From: a virus
Strand: one strand, 5' to 3'
IMG/VR virus record: IMGVR_UViG_3300020578_004200
Span: 1-32,921 of that record
DNA: 32,921 bases
The notes under the pieces were generated by a model. The model was not told the DNA's origin and ran no database searches. It saw nothing but the letters and a program-made list of their open reading frames with translations. Positions 4,981-11,874 of the stretch are shown piece by piece (position 1 is the first letter of the stretch; the number at the start of each line of letters is the position of its first letter). The translations under genes and the position numbers were made by a program.

Positions 4981-6959
4981 TAGTGGTGTCCGGCTAGCTC
5001 TAGCGGCATACCAGCTTGATAGGTCGAATACAAATACGCACCTTTCTTATTACCCCACCACACAACTTCTCTGCACCATTTCTGAAAATCGTCATAATAT
5101 CTTTCTCGACGTCGCACTAAAACTGGATTGATGTGCTCGGAAAAGATGATCTCTAGATATTCTCCAGTCTTAATGGCATTCCAATAGTCCAAGACGTTAA
5201 AGTTTTGAGATATCTCTATATCGTCCTGAACAAACGGGCGGTGAATTAGAGCCGCGTTTAATTGCATGGCGTCTTGTATCATGTGTCTCTGTTCGTAATT
5301 TAATCTATCCATTGCATTCGACGTATAGAATATAGACTGAAGTTCTTCTATAAATTCGTCAAGCTTATTATTTTTAATCAAATCAATATAGACGTATTCA
5401 TCGGCTGGCCAGAAGATACCGAGATACTCTTCAGAATATACGTATTCAGGTCCGCCGTTTTGAATGGATCGCGCTTCTCGATAAAATAAGTCAAGCACTT
5501 TATCCAGAGTTGGATATACTCCTCTCGGCTGAGTCATATACAGCTCAATAAGCTCTCGATAGGTCGCACCAGTTAGATGATTGGCGATGATCAATGGAAT
5601 CTGAAAGATCTTATCAAAATGCAGGAGAGCCGTCATCCAGCAGAATATGCGGGTCTTAACCCAATCTTCAGCCGGCATTGAGTTTGTCGCCACTACTAGA
5701 TCTTGATATTCCGGCACGTCGTCCTCTAGTTTGACTCGTTCGCCATGAATGTTAATGATTTCGGATCGTACCGTACGCATACCGTGTTGTTTTTGATACT
5801 CGGGATTTCCCATTTCTGCGTTTGGCAGAATAGATAGATTATTGAACTGAATTCGATTATGTTGGCCAGAGCTTATGAGTAGATTAACTCCATCTGCAAA
5901 GGTTTCATATGTCTCGCCTGGTAGGCCAAGAATTAGATCGGAATAGGTCTCCACACGATCTTTAGTAAAACGTTTCTGTAATTCCATGTAAGTGTCTAGA
6001 GATATATTATCGCGCTTGATGGCGACTAGCGTGGTTGGATCTACACTCTGCATCGATAGGGCAACGCCTTTATTCAATCCCGCATCAGACAGAATCTTCT
6101 GAGTTAAATAAGCGCGTTCAGTAGCGTTCTTGGTGTTTTGCACAGATAACGCCACTGGATAGCCGGTCTTATTCTTCACGTCAGCGACGTACTCAGCGAT
6201 CTCCACGTCTCTTTTCTGAATTCCAAAGTTGGCATCACAGCAAAAGACATATTCGATCTTCTTTTCGGCAAACCAATCTATCTCCCTGTAAAGCCTTTCT
6301 AGTTCGAATTTAGTAACCTTGGCCGCAGTGGCAGAACCCCAGTCGCAGAAGGTACAGCGAAATGGACAACCTCGATTGGTCTCCCATGATCCAATCCATC
6401 GCTCGTTCGGATTGGTCATCATTACTTCGTCAAAGCATCCATCGAGAAATGGCGATGGAATCTCCTCAAGATTATTCATTCGAGTCGCAGCTCGATTCTT
6501 AATAAACAGTCCATTGTAAATCATACTTATGCCGGGCATTTGAGCCCATGTACCCTCGTCGGGAAACATTTCAAGCATATGAAGAAACGTGCGCTCACCC
6601 TCATTATGAATGACTGCGGTTATTTGCGAATTATCTCTTAAAAATTGCTCGGGTTTATCCGGCACCTGTGGCCCGCCAAAAATAATTTTTACGGCTGGAT
6701 TAATCTTCTTGAGTCGTCTAGATATCTCGAGAGAAATCTGCGCATTCCATACGTATGTCGAGAATCCAACTAGATCTGCAGATTTTAATTGCTCTACCGC
6801 GTCATTGATTTTTATACGCTTATAGATAAACGGTAAAAAGTCATAGCGCTCTGGCGTCGGTGAATGAGCCTGAGCATATGACTTTAAAAGCGCGATCGAA
6901 TACGGAAGATAGTTCTGTCCGGAAAACGAATTATTGATTTGTACTAGTCCGACCTTCAC
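4980..6959 (-). CDS. B12-binding radical SAM enzyme (659 aa)
   Basis: The N-terminal 150 residues have a cobalamin-binding Rossmann layout (KVGLVQINNS..., VGFSTYVWN, IIFGGPQVPDKP). The radical SAM core follows, with the [4Fe-4S] motif C198-x3-C202-x2-C205 in GCPFRCTFCDWG, then YVFCCDANFGI and LILGLPGETYET. A C-terminal region of about 250 residues is helical and unassigned. Such enzymes do SAM-dependent radical methylations or rearrangements; the substrate is unknown. GTG at 6959 is preferred because GGAG lies six bases upstream; ATG 6965 directly abuts GGAG and TTG 6971 lacks a site. It is coupled to the aldo/keto reductase and near FkbM and GNAT genes, so I infer a glycan or secondary-metabolite role. 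Confidence 0.85.
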   Translation of the reverse strand: MKVGLVQINNSFSGQNYLPYSIALLKSYAQAHSPTPERYDFLPFIYKRIKINDAVEQLKSADLVGFSTYVWNAQISLEISRRLKKINPAVKIIFGGPQVPDKPEQFLRDNSQITAVIHNEGERTFLHMLEMFPDEGTWAQMPGISMIYNGLFIKNRAATRMNNLEEIPSPFLDGCFDEVMMTNPNERWIGSWETNRGCPFRCTFCDWGSATAAKVTKFELERLYREIDWFAEKKIEYVFCCDANFGIQKRDVEIAEYVADVKNKTGYPVALSVQNTKNATERAYLTQKILSDAGLNKGVALSMQSVDPTTLVAIKRDNISLDTYMELQKRFTKDRVETYSDLILGLPGETYETFADGVNLLISSGQHNRIQFNNLSILPNAEMGNPEYQKQHGMRTVRSEIINIHGERVKLEDDVPEYQDLVVATNSMPAEDWVKTRIFCWMTALLHFDKIFQIPLIIANHLTGATYRELIELYMTQPRGVYPTLDKVLDLFYREARSIQNGGPEYVYSEEYLGIFWPADEYVYIDLIKNNKLDEFIEELQSIFYTSNAMDRLNYEQRHMIQDAMQLNAALIHRPFVQDDIEISQNFNVLDYWNAIKTGEYLEIIFSEHINPVLVRRRERYYDDFQKWCREVVWWGNKKGAYLYSTYQAGMPLELAGHH

Positions 6960-7089
6960 TATCATCTCCAAACTAGCTGATGAGCGCCGAGCGAGTGTAT
7001 GGTAGAGAAGTGTGAAACGTTAAAAAGCTTTTAGGTATTATGTCTTGACCAAATCCGTAGCCGTTCCATAGTATAATATGAGACATATA

Positions 7090-7212
7090 TCAGCCGTCCT
7101 TGCCCTCTTCCTTCATGTACTTCTTACCAAACTTCTCAGCTTTTTTCTTATTAGTGAAAAAGTGAGTGCGGCTGATCTCGCCGTTCTTATGCAGTTTAAC
7201 CAGATAGCGAAT
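7090..7212 (-). CDS. Small basic protein, apparent AUU start (40 aa)
   Basis: In the 334-nt gap between the radical SAM and FkbM genes a minus-strand frame reads IRYLVKLHKNGEISRTHFFT followed by a Lys-rich helix and TGA at 7090. It looks protein-like and is bounded upstream by a TAA. There is no ATG, GTG or TTG in the first part; AAGGAG (7217-7222) lies four bases before the ATT at 7212. AUU initiation is known for infC in Escherichia coli. The CATAAATA late-type box at 7230-7237 stands 17 nt upstream. The plus-strand ORF over this region is a shadow. Alternatively the start codon was mutated and the gene is dead. Confidence 0.45.
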   Translation of the reverse strand: MRYLVKLHKNGEISRTHFFTNKKKAEKFGKKYMKEEGKDG

Positions 7213-7229
7213 TGCGCTCCTTTATTCTT

Positions 7230-7237
7230 TATTTATG
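7230..7237 (-). promoter_or_regulatory. Late-type promoter box (one mismatch)
   Basis: CATAAATA on the minus strand, one base from the T4 late consensus TATAAATA, 17 nt upstream of the AUU start of the 40-residue ORF and just downstream of the FkbM gene. Confidence 0.4.
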
Positions 7238-7293
7238 TCAGAAGTCTTCTGTTTATCATCAATGTCACAGATGATATCCATGCTGCATATTGC

Positions 7294-7959
7294 TCATTGT
7301 TTACACACAAATATTAGGTCATGAAATGATCGATCCACCAGATCGTATCCAAAAGACTTTAGAAAAGAAACCAAATCCGGTCCACCGGGATGATGCTCAG
7401 CAAAGATTACTGGGTGAAACTTTTCGATAGTCTCAATCGCTCCCTTCAGCGCGATTAGCTCATGCCCTTCAACGTCCAGCATTATCAGGTCACACCAGCT
7501 CAAAGCCAGGTCGTCTATCTTAAAGACCGGCACGTTAGCATAAAACGACTCCACCACCGTTCTTACGCCATAGTTTGTTTCCCAGTCATCAAACGGCTCA
7601 GTCGATACTTTTACAAGACCATGCTTATAACCAAGAGCGGCATTGATTTTTACGATATTGTCCCGCTGGCAGTTAGCGACAAGACAGTGAAAGTTAACTG
7701 GATCTGGCTCAAACGTATAGACATTCTCAAACATATCCGATAGCAGCCGCGGGTACATGCCCATGTTGCCGCCCGCCTGAACCACGACTCTCCTCGAGTT
7801 ATCAGGAACATAAAGTAAGATCTTCTCTTTATGCCCGCTCTCCCAGTCCATTTTAGGCCCGATCCAGGCATGCACGTCGGTCCGAGCCCATACCCATGGG
7901 CCTACTCCATCAACCGTGTCGTTTCGCATGTGTACTAGGTTCTGGCCGGCATATCTCAC
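7294..7959 (-). CDS. FkbM-family SAM-dependent methyltransferase (221 aa)
   Basis: A class I methyltransferase of the FkbM type: the SAM-binding start VVVQAGGNMGMYPRLL near residues 58-73, the acidic motif YTFEPDPVNF near 81-90, then IDDLAL, DLIMLDVEGHELIALKGA near 157-174 and a VIFAEHHPGG strand. FkbM enzymes O-methylate sugars or polyketides. GTG start overlapping the stop of the upstream gene (GTGA). Phages carry FkbM genes in glycan clusters; here a radical SAM enzyme, aldo/keto reductase and GNAT are neighbours, so I infer a role in modifying a carbohydrate. The substrate is not known. Confidence 0.85.
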   Translation of the reverse strand: MRYAGQNLVHMRNDTVDGVGPWVWARTDVHAWIGPKMDWESGHKEKILLYVPDNSRRVVVQAGGNMGMYPRLLSDMFENVYTFEPDPVNFHCLVANCQRDNIVKINAALGYKHGLVKVSTEPFDDWETNYGVRTVVESFYANVPVFKIDDLALSWCDLIMLDVEGHELIALKGAIETIEKFHPVIFAEHHPGGPDLVSFLKSFGYDLVDRSFHDLIFVCKQ

Positions 7960-8171
7960 TTCTTTACCTTCATTGGAGAGTTGGTTAACTTACCATCGAG
8001 AGCGTACTCGAGAAACTTCAGCATGACGCCGCCGAGCTCCTTGGCTTGGTCCTCGGTAAATGCAAACACGGCCATATCTTTGGTCTTGGTCACAAACCCG
8101 CCATACTGGCCGGAGAAGAAGTAAGTGTTCTTCTTCTCGTCGATGACTCTAGCTGCCCAGAGCTCGGTCAC
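7956..8171 (-). CDS. Hypothetical protein (71 aa)
   Basis: A 71-residue protein starting MTELWAARVIDEKKNTYFF and ending NSPMKVKK. GTG start overlapping the preceding stop (GTGA at 8168-8171), and its own stop overlaps the FkbM start in the same way. Aromatic and mixed beta/alpha in character (TYFFSGQYGGFVTK, then a helix around EDQAKELGGVMLKFLEYAL). No family recognised. Its tight coupling to the FkbM gene and the small exported protein marks it as part of that operon. Confidence 0.65.
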   Translation of the reverse strand: MTELWAARVIDEKKNTYFFSGQYGGFVTKTKDMAVFAFTEDQAKELGGVMLKFLEYALDGKLTNSPMKVKK

Positions 8172-8368
8172 TTCTTCTCACACCAGGCGTAAACCTGCTC
8201 GATCTGAAGTCGTCCGAGTCGGTTCGCCTCCTCGTTGGTATAGTTCATTCTCTCATTAATTTCTAGAGCAAACTGACGACAGTCTTTCTCTGAGAAAAAT
8301 TCATGACTATGTATTTCATAGCCGACGTTAGGAATATTTAAAAATAAAACTATTAGAAGCCATTTCAT
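8168..8368 (-). CDS. Small exported protein (66 aa)
   Basis: Starts MKWLLIVLFLNIPNVGYEIH: a short basic end followed by a hydrophobic stretch that fits a signal peptide. The remaining ~50 residues contain two cysteines (EKDC and AWCEKK), which could form a disulfide in the periplasm. The start at 8368 overlaps the GNAT stop (ATGA) and has GGAG nine bases upstream; the TTG at 8383 is less likely. Small exported phage proteins of this kind often alter the host envelope or exclude other phages, but nothing in the sequence proves that here. Confidence 0.65.
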   Translation of the reverse strand: MKWLLIVLFLNIPNVGYEIHSHEFFSEKDCRQFALEINERMNYTNEEANRLGRLQIEQVYAWCEKK

Positions 8369-8976
8369 GATTGCTTGCTCCAATGATCCTGTAAAGCGTG
8401 AGTAGGAAAGTACTCGCTGATGCTTTTGGTCTCGACAAGAGAAAACCCAACGCTTTTATATAATGGTAAAGCAGCTGGATGATCTAGACTAGTGGTGTAG
8501 ACCCATATCTTACTGGCTTCATAAGAGGCCTCGGTAAGGCATGATTTTAGAAACCTCCTACTCAGACCTTGACCAGCAAATCTAGGTAGTATACCAAAGT
8601 AAGACAAGTCGCACATTTTTTCACCAGACGTTAGGATCGAGAAACCGGCTGGCTGGCCATCTTGCATTAAAGTAATGTATTTTCTATTTGAACAGTTTAG
8701 ATACTCGTGAAGTATCTCATCAGATTTATAGTTCATATACCACCAGCCGTAAGCCCTGCCCACCGTCGAGTACATAAACTTGAAATACTCTTCTGTCCAA
8801 GACGAAGCTACTGCAAATTCTTCTCTTACTGATATTGTGATATCAATATTGTTCAAATCAGCTTCTAGCTTATAATAACTATAAGTAGTCCAGGTCTGAT
8901 CAATTTCTTGTTGATTATTCCATAGGGGGCCAAATCGAAAAGGGCCTTGGTAGAGATTATTTTCAGTAAAAGTCAT
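8365..8976 (-). CDS. GNAT-family N-acetyltransferase (203 aa)
   Basis: The acetyl-CoA binding core is at residues 130-170: DLSYFGILPRFAGQGLSRRF gives the family's (Q/R)xxGxG-type motif A, followed by WVYTTSLDHPAALPLYKSVGF, the usual motif B with an N-to-A-rich helix and a ...GF strand. The N-terminal 70 residues (a WNNQQEIDQTW stretch) are specific to this protein. ATG at 8976 overlaps the stop of the upstream gene (ATGA). Substrate unknown; with the FkbM and radical SAM neighbours an amino-sugar acetyltransferase is plausible, but a protein or antibiotic substrate cannot be excluded. Confidence 0.85.
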   Translation of the reverse strand: MTFTENNLYQGPFRFGPLWNNQQEIDQTWTTYSYYKLEADLNNIDITISVREEFAVASSWTEEYFKFMYSTVGRAYGWWYMNYKSDEILHEYLNCSNRKYITLMQDGQPAGFSILTSGEKMCDLSYFGILPRFAGQGLSRRFLKSCLTEASYEASKIWVYTTSLDHPAALPLYKSVGFSLVETKSISEYFPTHALQDHWSKQS

Positions 8977-9335
8977 GTTGCGTTTTTCTTACCCGCGTTG
9001 CGAATTACGTCTGGATCATTGCCTAAGTATTGGAGAGCGCCTTTAGAGTAATGGGGAGCGATACGCCGAGACTTGGCTCGAATAGCTTCGACAGTCTCTG
9101 GCTTCTCGTTACCTTTGCGAATTTTCTCCCAGATATCATTGACACCGGCCGTGTAGATCATGCATTGATTAATCAATGCATGCATGCATTGATTGGGCTT
9201 TGGCATCGGCTTGACGTCCCATGCGCCGAGAATCGATGGCTTGGGCTTTCTCGCCTTGATCTGAGACGGGAGAAGACCACGCTTCTCCAGCCATCGATCG
9301 TGTTCTGCTCGAGCTCTAGCTAGTCTCTTGTTCAT
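8973..9335 (-). CDS. Hypothetical basic protein containing a palindromic 12-nt repeat (120 aa)
   Basis: Starts MNKRLARARAEHDRWLEKRG and is rich in Lys and Arg. Residues around 48-59 read NQCMHALINQCM, encoded by three alternating 12-nt units (9159-9194) that look inserted into an otherwise ordinary sequence: the flanking KPMPKP and IYTAGVNDIW segments would join in frame without them. The start at 9335 is chosen because it sits 7 nt after a TATAAT -10, at the expected transcript start; an ATG or GTG further up would precede it. It heads the operon with GNAT, the exported protein and FkbM. The C-terminal PHYSKGALQYLGNDPD stretch resembles small phage proteins of unknown role. Confidence 0.7.
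   Translation of the reverse strand: MNKRLARARAEHDRWLEKRGLLPSQIKARKPKPSILGAWDVKPMPKPNQCMHALINQCMIYTAGVNDIWEKIRKGNEKPETVEAIRAKSRRIAPHYSKGALQYLGNDPDVIRNAGKKNAT
9159..9194. repeat. Three alternating 12-nt units forming a perfect 24-bp palindrome
   Basis: CATGCATTGATT occurs at 9159-9170, as its exact inverted complement at 9171-9182, and again directly at 9183-9194. Any two adjacent units form a perfect palindrome of 24 bp. Unit length is a multiple of three, so the surrounding gene stays in frame and reads NQCM-HALI-NQCM. Confidence 0.9.
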
Positions 9336-9342
9336 GAGTACC

Positions 9343-9371
9343 ATTATATAATAAGAGAAACTTAAAGTAAA
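9343..9371 (-). promoter_or_regulatory. Early-type promoter for the accessory operon, leaderless geometry
   Basis: Minus strand: TTTACT (9366-9371), 17 bp, TATAAT (9343-9348). The ATG at 9335 follows after 7 nt. The region 9336-9417 otherwise holds only AT-rich sequence after the muramidase stop. Confidence 0.7.
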
Positions 9372-9417
9372 CTTAATAATATTTTATTACATATCTAAGA
9401 GCAAGTACACCATTATT

Positions 9418-10236
9418 TTATTTCAACTCACCCTTTTTAAATGAAACTATAATTCCCTGTATCTGTCTTATATATGCGATTCCACGAATCGAGTATCTCT
9501 CCATATAATTCATGAGTAAAATCGGGTCTTTAGTGGTCTCTCTAGCTATTCTAAATCTAGCATAGGCCGGATGAGTGTTCAAGTTCATGAAATAAGCCGT
9601 TACTGATTCTCGATAAGAGGCGAACGGCTGTGGACGATCTGGACCCGGAGTCCACGGCACCGTCACGGAATGAGTACCGCGCGACTGAATCTGCCCGAAC
9701 AGAGCATTGCCTATACGAGCCGCATAGGACGTTCCCCAACCTGACTCGAGAAGCGATTGTGCCAAAGCCATGTCTACCGGAATAATATCCATGCGACGAG
9801 TCAACTCAGCTTCTGTGTTTGCGTTGTAATGTCGCATCATGTCGCTTAACCACAACACGTCTTCTGGGTCGATGTATCCAACTAAGCTTCTCGCAATCTC
9901 AATCTCAAACAGACGAATACGCTGCGCTTCGATGATTGAGTTCTCCTCACGTACCATATCGCCGACACACTTCAGAAATGTCTCACGAGTTGGAGAACAG
10001 CCGGTTCGAATCGGCTCTGTTCGAGTCACTCGCACGACTCTGGCTCGAGCGACGTTCTCGTCGAATTCAATCCTCGATAAACGTTCTATGGAATATTGAC
10101 GATGAGCATCCTCATCGCCTCTAATTCCTCTAATTGTACAGGTTATAAGAAATATGCTCAGCGCAGCGCAAAAAGCGTGCCTAATAAACCTGCTCGGTCG
10201 CGCGGCATTGATGCTGCGCGCTATATTAGAAAGCAC
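9418..10236 (-). CDS. Bax/GH73-like peptidoglycan N-acetylglucosaminidase, probable endolysin (272 aa)
   Basis: The C-terminal ~130 residues match the Bax/GH73 glucosaminidase group: MALAQSLLESGWGTSYA with the likely catalytic Glu164, then GNALFGQIQ, FASYRESVTAYFMNLNTHPAYARFR. It would cleave glycan strands of the host wall. Residues 15-37 (a basic patch, then AFCAALSIFLITCTI) form one N-terminal membrane segment, consistent with an exported or signal-arrest-release endolysin. GTG start at 10236 has no Shine-Dalgarno sequence; a better site (AAGGAG and ATG 10287) lies in the same frame but is followed by two TAG codons. A perfect late promoter box is at 10320-10327, suiting a lysis gene. Confidence 0.8.
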   Translation of the reverse strand: MLSNIARSINAARPSRFIRHAFCAALSIFLITCTIRGIRGDEDAHRQYSIERLSRIEFDENVARARVVRVTRTEPIRTGCSPTRETFLKCVGDMVREENSIIEAQRIRLFEIEIARSLVGYIDPEDVLWLSDMMRHYNANTEAELTRRMDIIPVDMALAQSLLESGWGTSYAARIGNALFGQIQSRGTHSVTVPWTPGPDRPQPFASYRESVTAYFMNLNTHPAYARFRIARETTKDPILLMNYMERYSIRGIAYIRQIQGIIVSFKKGELK

Positions 10237-10248
10237 TGTCTATGTGTT

Positions 10249-10287
10249 CTAGAGTAGAACCGCGCCGTGCGTGTACTTACGGATCAT
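10249..10287 (-). other. Upstream ORF in frame with the endolysin, closed by amber codons
   Basis: ATG at 10287 with AAGGAG seven bases upstream reads MIRKYTHGAVLL and then TAG (10249-10251), AAC, ACA, TAG (10240-10242), ACA, and the GTG start of the endolysin at 10236, all in one frame. This is the first good initiation site on the late transcript from 10320-10327. It could be a leader peptide that allows reinitiation at the GTG, an N-terminal extension reached by amber readthrough, or a decayed N-terminus. Confidence 0.5.
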
Positions 10288-10319
10288 TTAACTTCTCCTT
10301 CGTACATGTTTTGATATAG

Positions 10320-10327
10320 TATTTATA
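10320..10327 (-). promoter_or_regulatory. T4-type late promoter for the endolysin gene
   Basis: Exact TATAAATA on the minus strand. It overlaps the TAA of the upstream gene (10323). The transcript should start near 10314, 27 nt before the ATG of the upstream ORF. Confidence 0.75.
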
Positions 10328-10685
10328 AACTATCGTTGTCTTCAGCGGGTTCAATCTCGGATACCGAGTCAGTTGGTGGTCTCATAGCAATGATATACTT
10401 ACTCACTGCCGGATCCATCTCGTGATGGGCGCCGATGATATTTCTTACCTCGTGAAGCTTGTTAAACACTGCCTGCAGCGTCTCTAGGCATGTTTCATCG
10501 AGATACCCATCTCGAAGATCAGTCAGCACCGCATCGACGTTGGTGTCTACGCTTGAATCGATTGAGTACTTATCTCCAGCCACATCACGCGTGTAAAATG
10601 GTGGAAACAGAACGGCTGATATTTTCTCAAGCAGAATACTTTCTGCGGTAGGCCGTTCTATACTTTTGTTTCTCATTCCAAACAT
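10323..10685 (-). CDS. Hypothetical protein (120 aa)
   Basis: Starts MFGMRNKSIERPTAESILLE and ends in an acidic tail (SEIEPAEDNDSL). The middle is helical with LQAVFNKLHEVRNIIGAHHE near residues 67-90. It lies six bases after the regA stop with AGGA before its ATG, so it is co-transcribed with the clamp loader and regA. No family recognised. The acidic tail resembles single-stranded-DNA mimic or partner-binding tails, but the protein is not identifiable as such. Confidence 0.65.
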   Translation of the reverse strand: MFGMRNKSIERPTAESILLEKISAVLFPPFYTRDVAGDKYSIDSSVDTNVDAVLTDLRDGYLDETCLETLQAVFNKLHEVRNIIGAHHEMDPAVSKYIIAMRPPTDSVSEIEPAEDNDSL

Positions 10686-10691
10686 ATATCC

Positions 10692-11105
10692 TCACTGAGT
10701 TTTCGTGCGTCCAATATTGTATTTGCTGACAAGAACCCAATCGCTCTTATCCTTGTGAGAAATCACCTTTATTCTACTCATGGTGGCTCTCGGCTCCTTG
10801 ATCTTTTCCTGATCCATTATCTCAATTAGATTCCACTCCTCAAGCAAGGCCGCGATAGTATTCCGTCGACCCTTGTCTTCCTCGTCGAAGTTAGACTGCT
10901 TGCCGTCGAGCGAGAAGAGCTCCTTGAAGTGAATTATAGAGTATCTTCCCTGCTTATGTAGTATATGGCAGGATTGGTAAAGCTTCTTGTCTCTACTTGA
11001 CGAGACTCCTATTCTCGTGAGAGTCTCCTTTACCTTGAGAAAGTCTTCCTTGGTCTTCAATCTAATCTCGACGCCGTGCCCCGAGAATATGTCTTCATTA
11101 TCCAT
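10692..11105 (-). CDS. regA: RegA translational repressor (137 aa)
   Basis: Clear homologue of T4 RegA, an RNA-binding protein that represses translation of early phage mRNAs by covering their initiation regions. Shared segments: IRLKTKEDFLKVKETLTRIG (residues 14-33), LYQSCHILHKQGRYSIIHFKE (42-62), EEDKGRRNTIAALLEEWNLIEI (about 75-96) and the C-terminal WVLVSKYNIG. Compared with T4 (122 aa) it has a short N-terminal extension (MDNEDIFSGHG). Located downstream of gp62 as in T4, but a lipoprotein gene has come between them. Possible own promoter in the 131-nt upstream gap is not convincing. Confidence 0.95.
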   Translation of the reverse strand: MDNEDIFSGHGVEIRLKTKEDFLKVKETLTRIGVSSSRDKKLYQSCHILHKQGRYSIIHFKELFSLDGKQSNFDEEDKGRRNTIAALLEEWNLIEIMDQEKIKEPRATMSRIKVISHKDKSDWVLVSKYNIGRTKTQ

Positions 11106-11236
11106 GACGAGTCAGCCTTATTATTATGTTATAGGTCGACAGCACGGGAAACATCATAGACGTTACCGGTACTCTACTGCCTATATTTAGGCATCATGGA
11201 ACTTTACCTTAAAGCCCGAGTCCTTGTCATTGATTC

Positions 11237-11479
11237 TTAGTAATAATAGCGAGGACGATAGTAGTGTGGAGTATAGTGATAATGGTAGCGATAAGGCCTA
11301 TAGTACTGATACCTTACCACCGGTGGTGCCACATACACAGGCCTGGGTTCTACATAGGTGTAGACAGGTCCGTGTACGACACAACCGCTGAGCATAACCA
11401 GCGATCCTATCATGATTGCTCTATGAAGTAGTTTCTTCATATATGTTTCTGAAGACGAAGACTCAATAAATTTCTTCAT
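11237..11479 (-). CDS. Tyr/Pro-rich lipoprotein (80 aa, or 67 aa from an internal ATG)
   Basis: A lipoprotein signal is seen after an internal Met: MKKLLHRAIMIGSLVMLSGC, with lipobox LSGC. The mature part is dominated by Tyr, Pro, His and Arg (for example YVEPRPVYVAPPVVRYQYYR) and ends in repeated YR/YY/HY motifs. The ATG at 11479 adds 13 residues before the signal and has GAGAG upstream; the ATG at 11440 gives a classical signal peptide but a weak site. It sits between gp62 and regA in the replication cluster but carries its own late-type promoter box (11500-11507). It may act at the host envelope, such as in exclusion or lysis; that is inference. Confidence 0.7.
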   Translation of the reverse strand: MKKFIESSSSETYMKKLLHRAIMIGSLVMLSGCVVHGPVYTYVEPRPVYVAPPVVRYQYYRPYRYHYHYTPHYYRPRYYY

Positions 11480-11499
11480 GAAGCTCTCTTTGTTTTCTA

Positions 11500-11507
11500 T
11501 ATTTATT
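11500..11507 (-). promoter_or_regulatory. Late-type promoter box (one mismatch) for the lipoprotein gene
   Basis: AATAAATA on the minus strand, the same variant as the box before gene 23, lying over the 3' end of the gp62 gene and 20 nt upstream of the lipoprotein ATG. Confidence 0.5.
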
Positions 11508-11874
11508 CTATTCCGGTTGTCATCATGCGTGTTATCTCAGAGATCTGGTTCGCGCTAAGAGTTCGAGATATCTCTAGAGCCTTCCTATAGCTGCAGTTAT
11601 AGTATCGCATGATGGAGTCAATACTCTCACTTTTTTCACGCTTAAACCACTTGGAGAACCTCTTCTTCTGTCTGAGAGAGTTAAGTAAGTAATCATACTG
11701 CAGGAGGCCATCGAGATGGTGGTTGACATTCATCTCTTGAGCCTGTAGAATAGTGTCTGGATAGTAGGAGAGAGCTCGATTGACCATGAACGAGCTGTAT
11801 TCGCGCTCGTTATCGGCATCGATTACTCGCTTCTTGGTATGTGATACCGAGGAGACTATGTCAAATGGATTCAC
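11503..11874 (-). CDS. 62: Clamp loader small subunit gp62 (123 aa)
   Basis: Identified by position (directly after gp44, with an ATGA overlap) and by the segment EYSSFMVNRALSYYPDTILQ...MN, which aligns with [20 protein letters not shown]...MN of T4 gp62, and by KKRFSKWFK versus KRYGKWAK. It is much shorter than T4 gp62 (187 aa), missing the N-terminal part, as in other distant T4 relatives. gp62 works with the gp44 ATPase to load the sliding clamp gp45 onto primed DNA. The C-terminus includes a helix around ISEITRMM. Confidence 0.85.
   Translation of the reverse strand: MNPFDIVSSVSHTKKRVIDADNEREYSSFMVNRALSYYPDTILQAQEMNVNHHLDGLLQYDYLLNSLRQKKRFSKWFKREKSESIDSIMRYYNCSYRKALEISRTLSANQISEITRMMTTGIE

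Noticed and set aside
7078-7317. Plus-strand ORF of 79 codons preceded by TATAATATG
   Set aside because: No -35 at 16-18 bp (TTGACC is 21 bp away), hydrophobic low-quality translation, and it lies opposite a better minus-strand ORF with Shine-Dalgarno and late-type box.
9343-9417. AT-rich stretch as possible origin of replication
   Set aside because: Explained by a promoter and the 3' end of the muramidase gene; no iterons or other origin features are visible.
11174-11189. Small hairpin GCCTA/TAGGC in the regA to lipoprotein gap
   Set aside because: Only five base pairs, no T tract, and no gene-control context; the 131-nt gap shows no ORF or tRNA.
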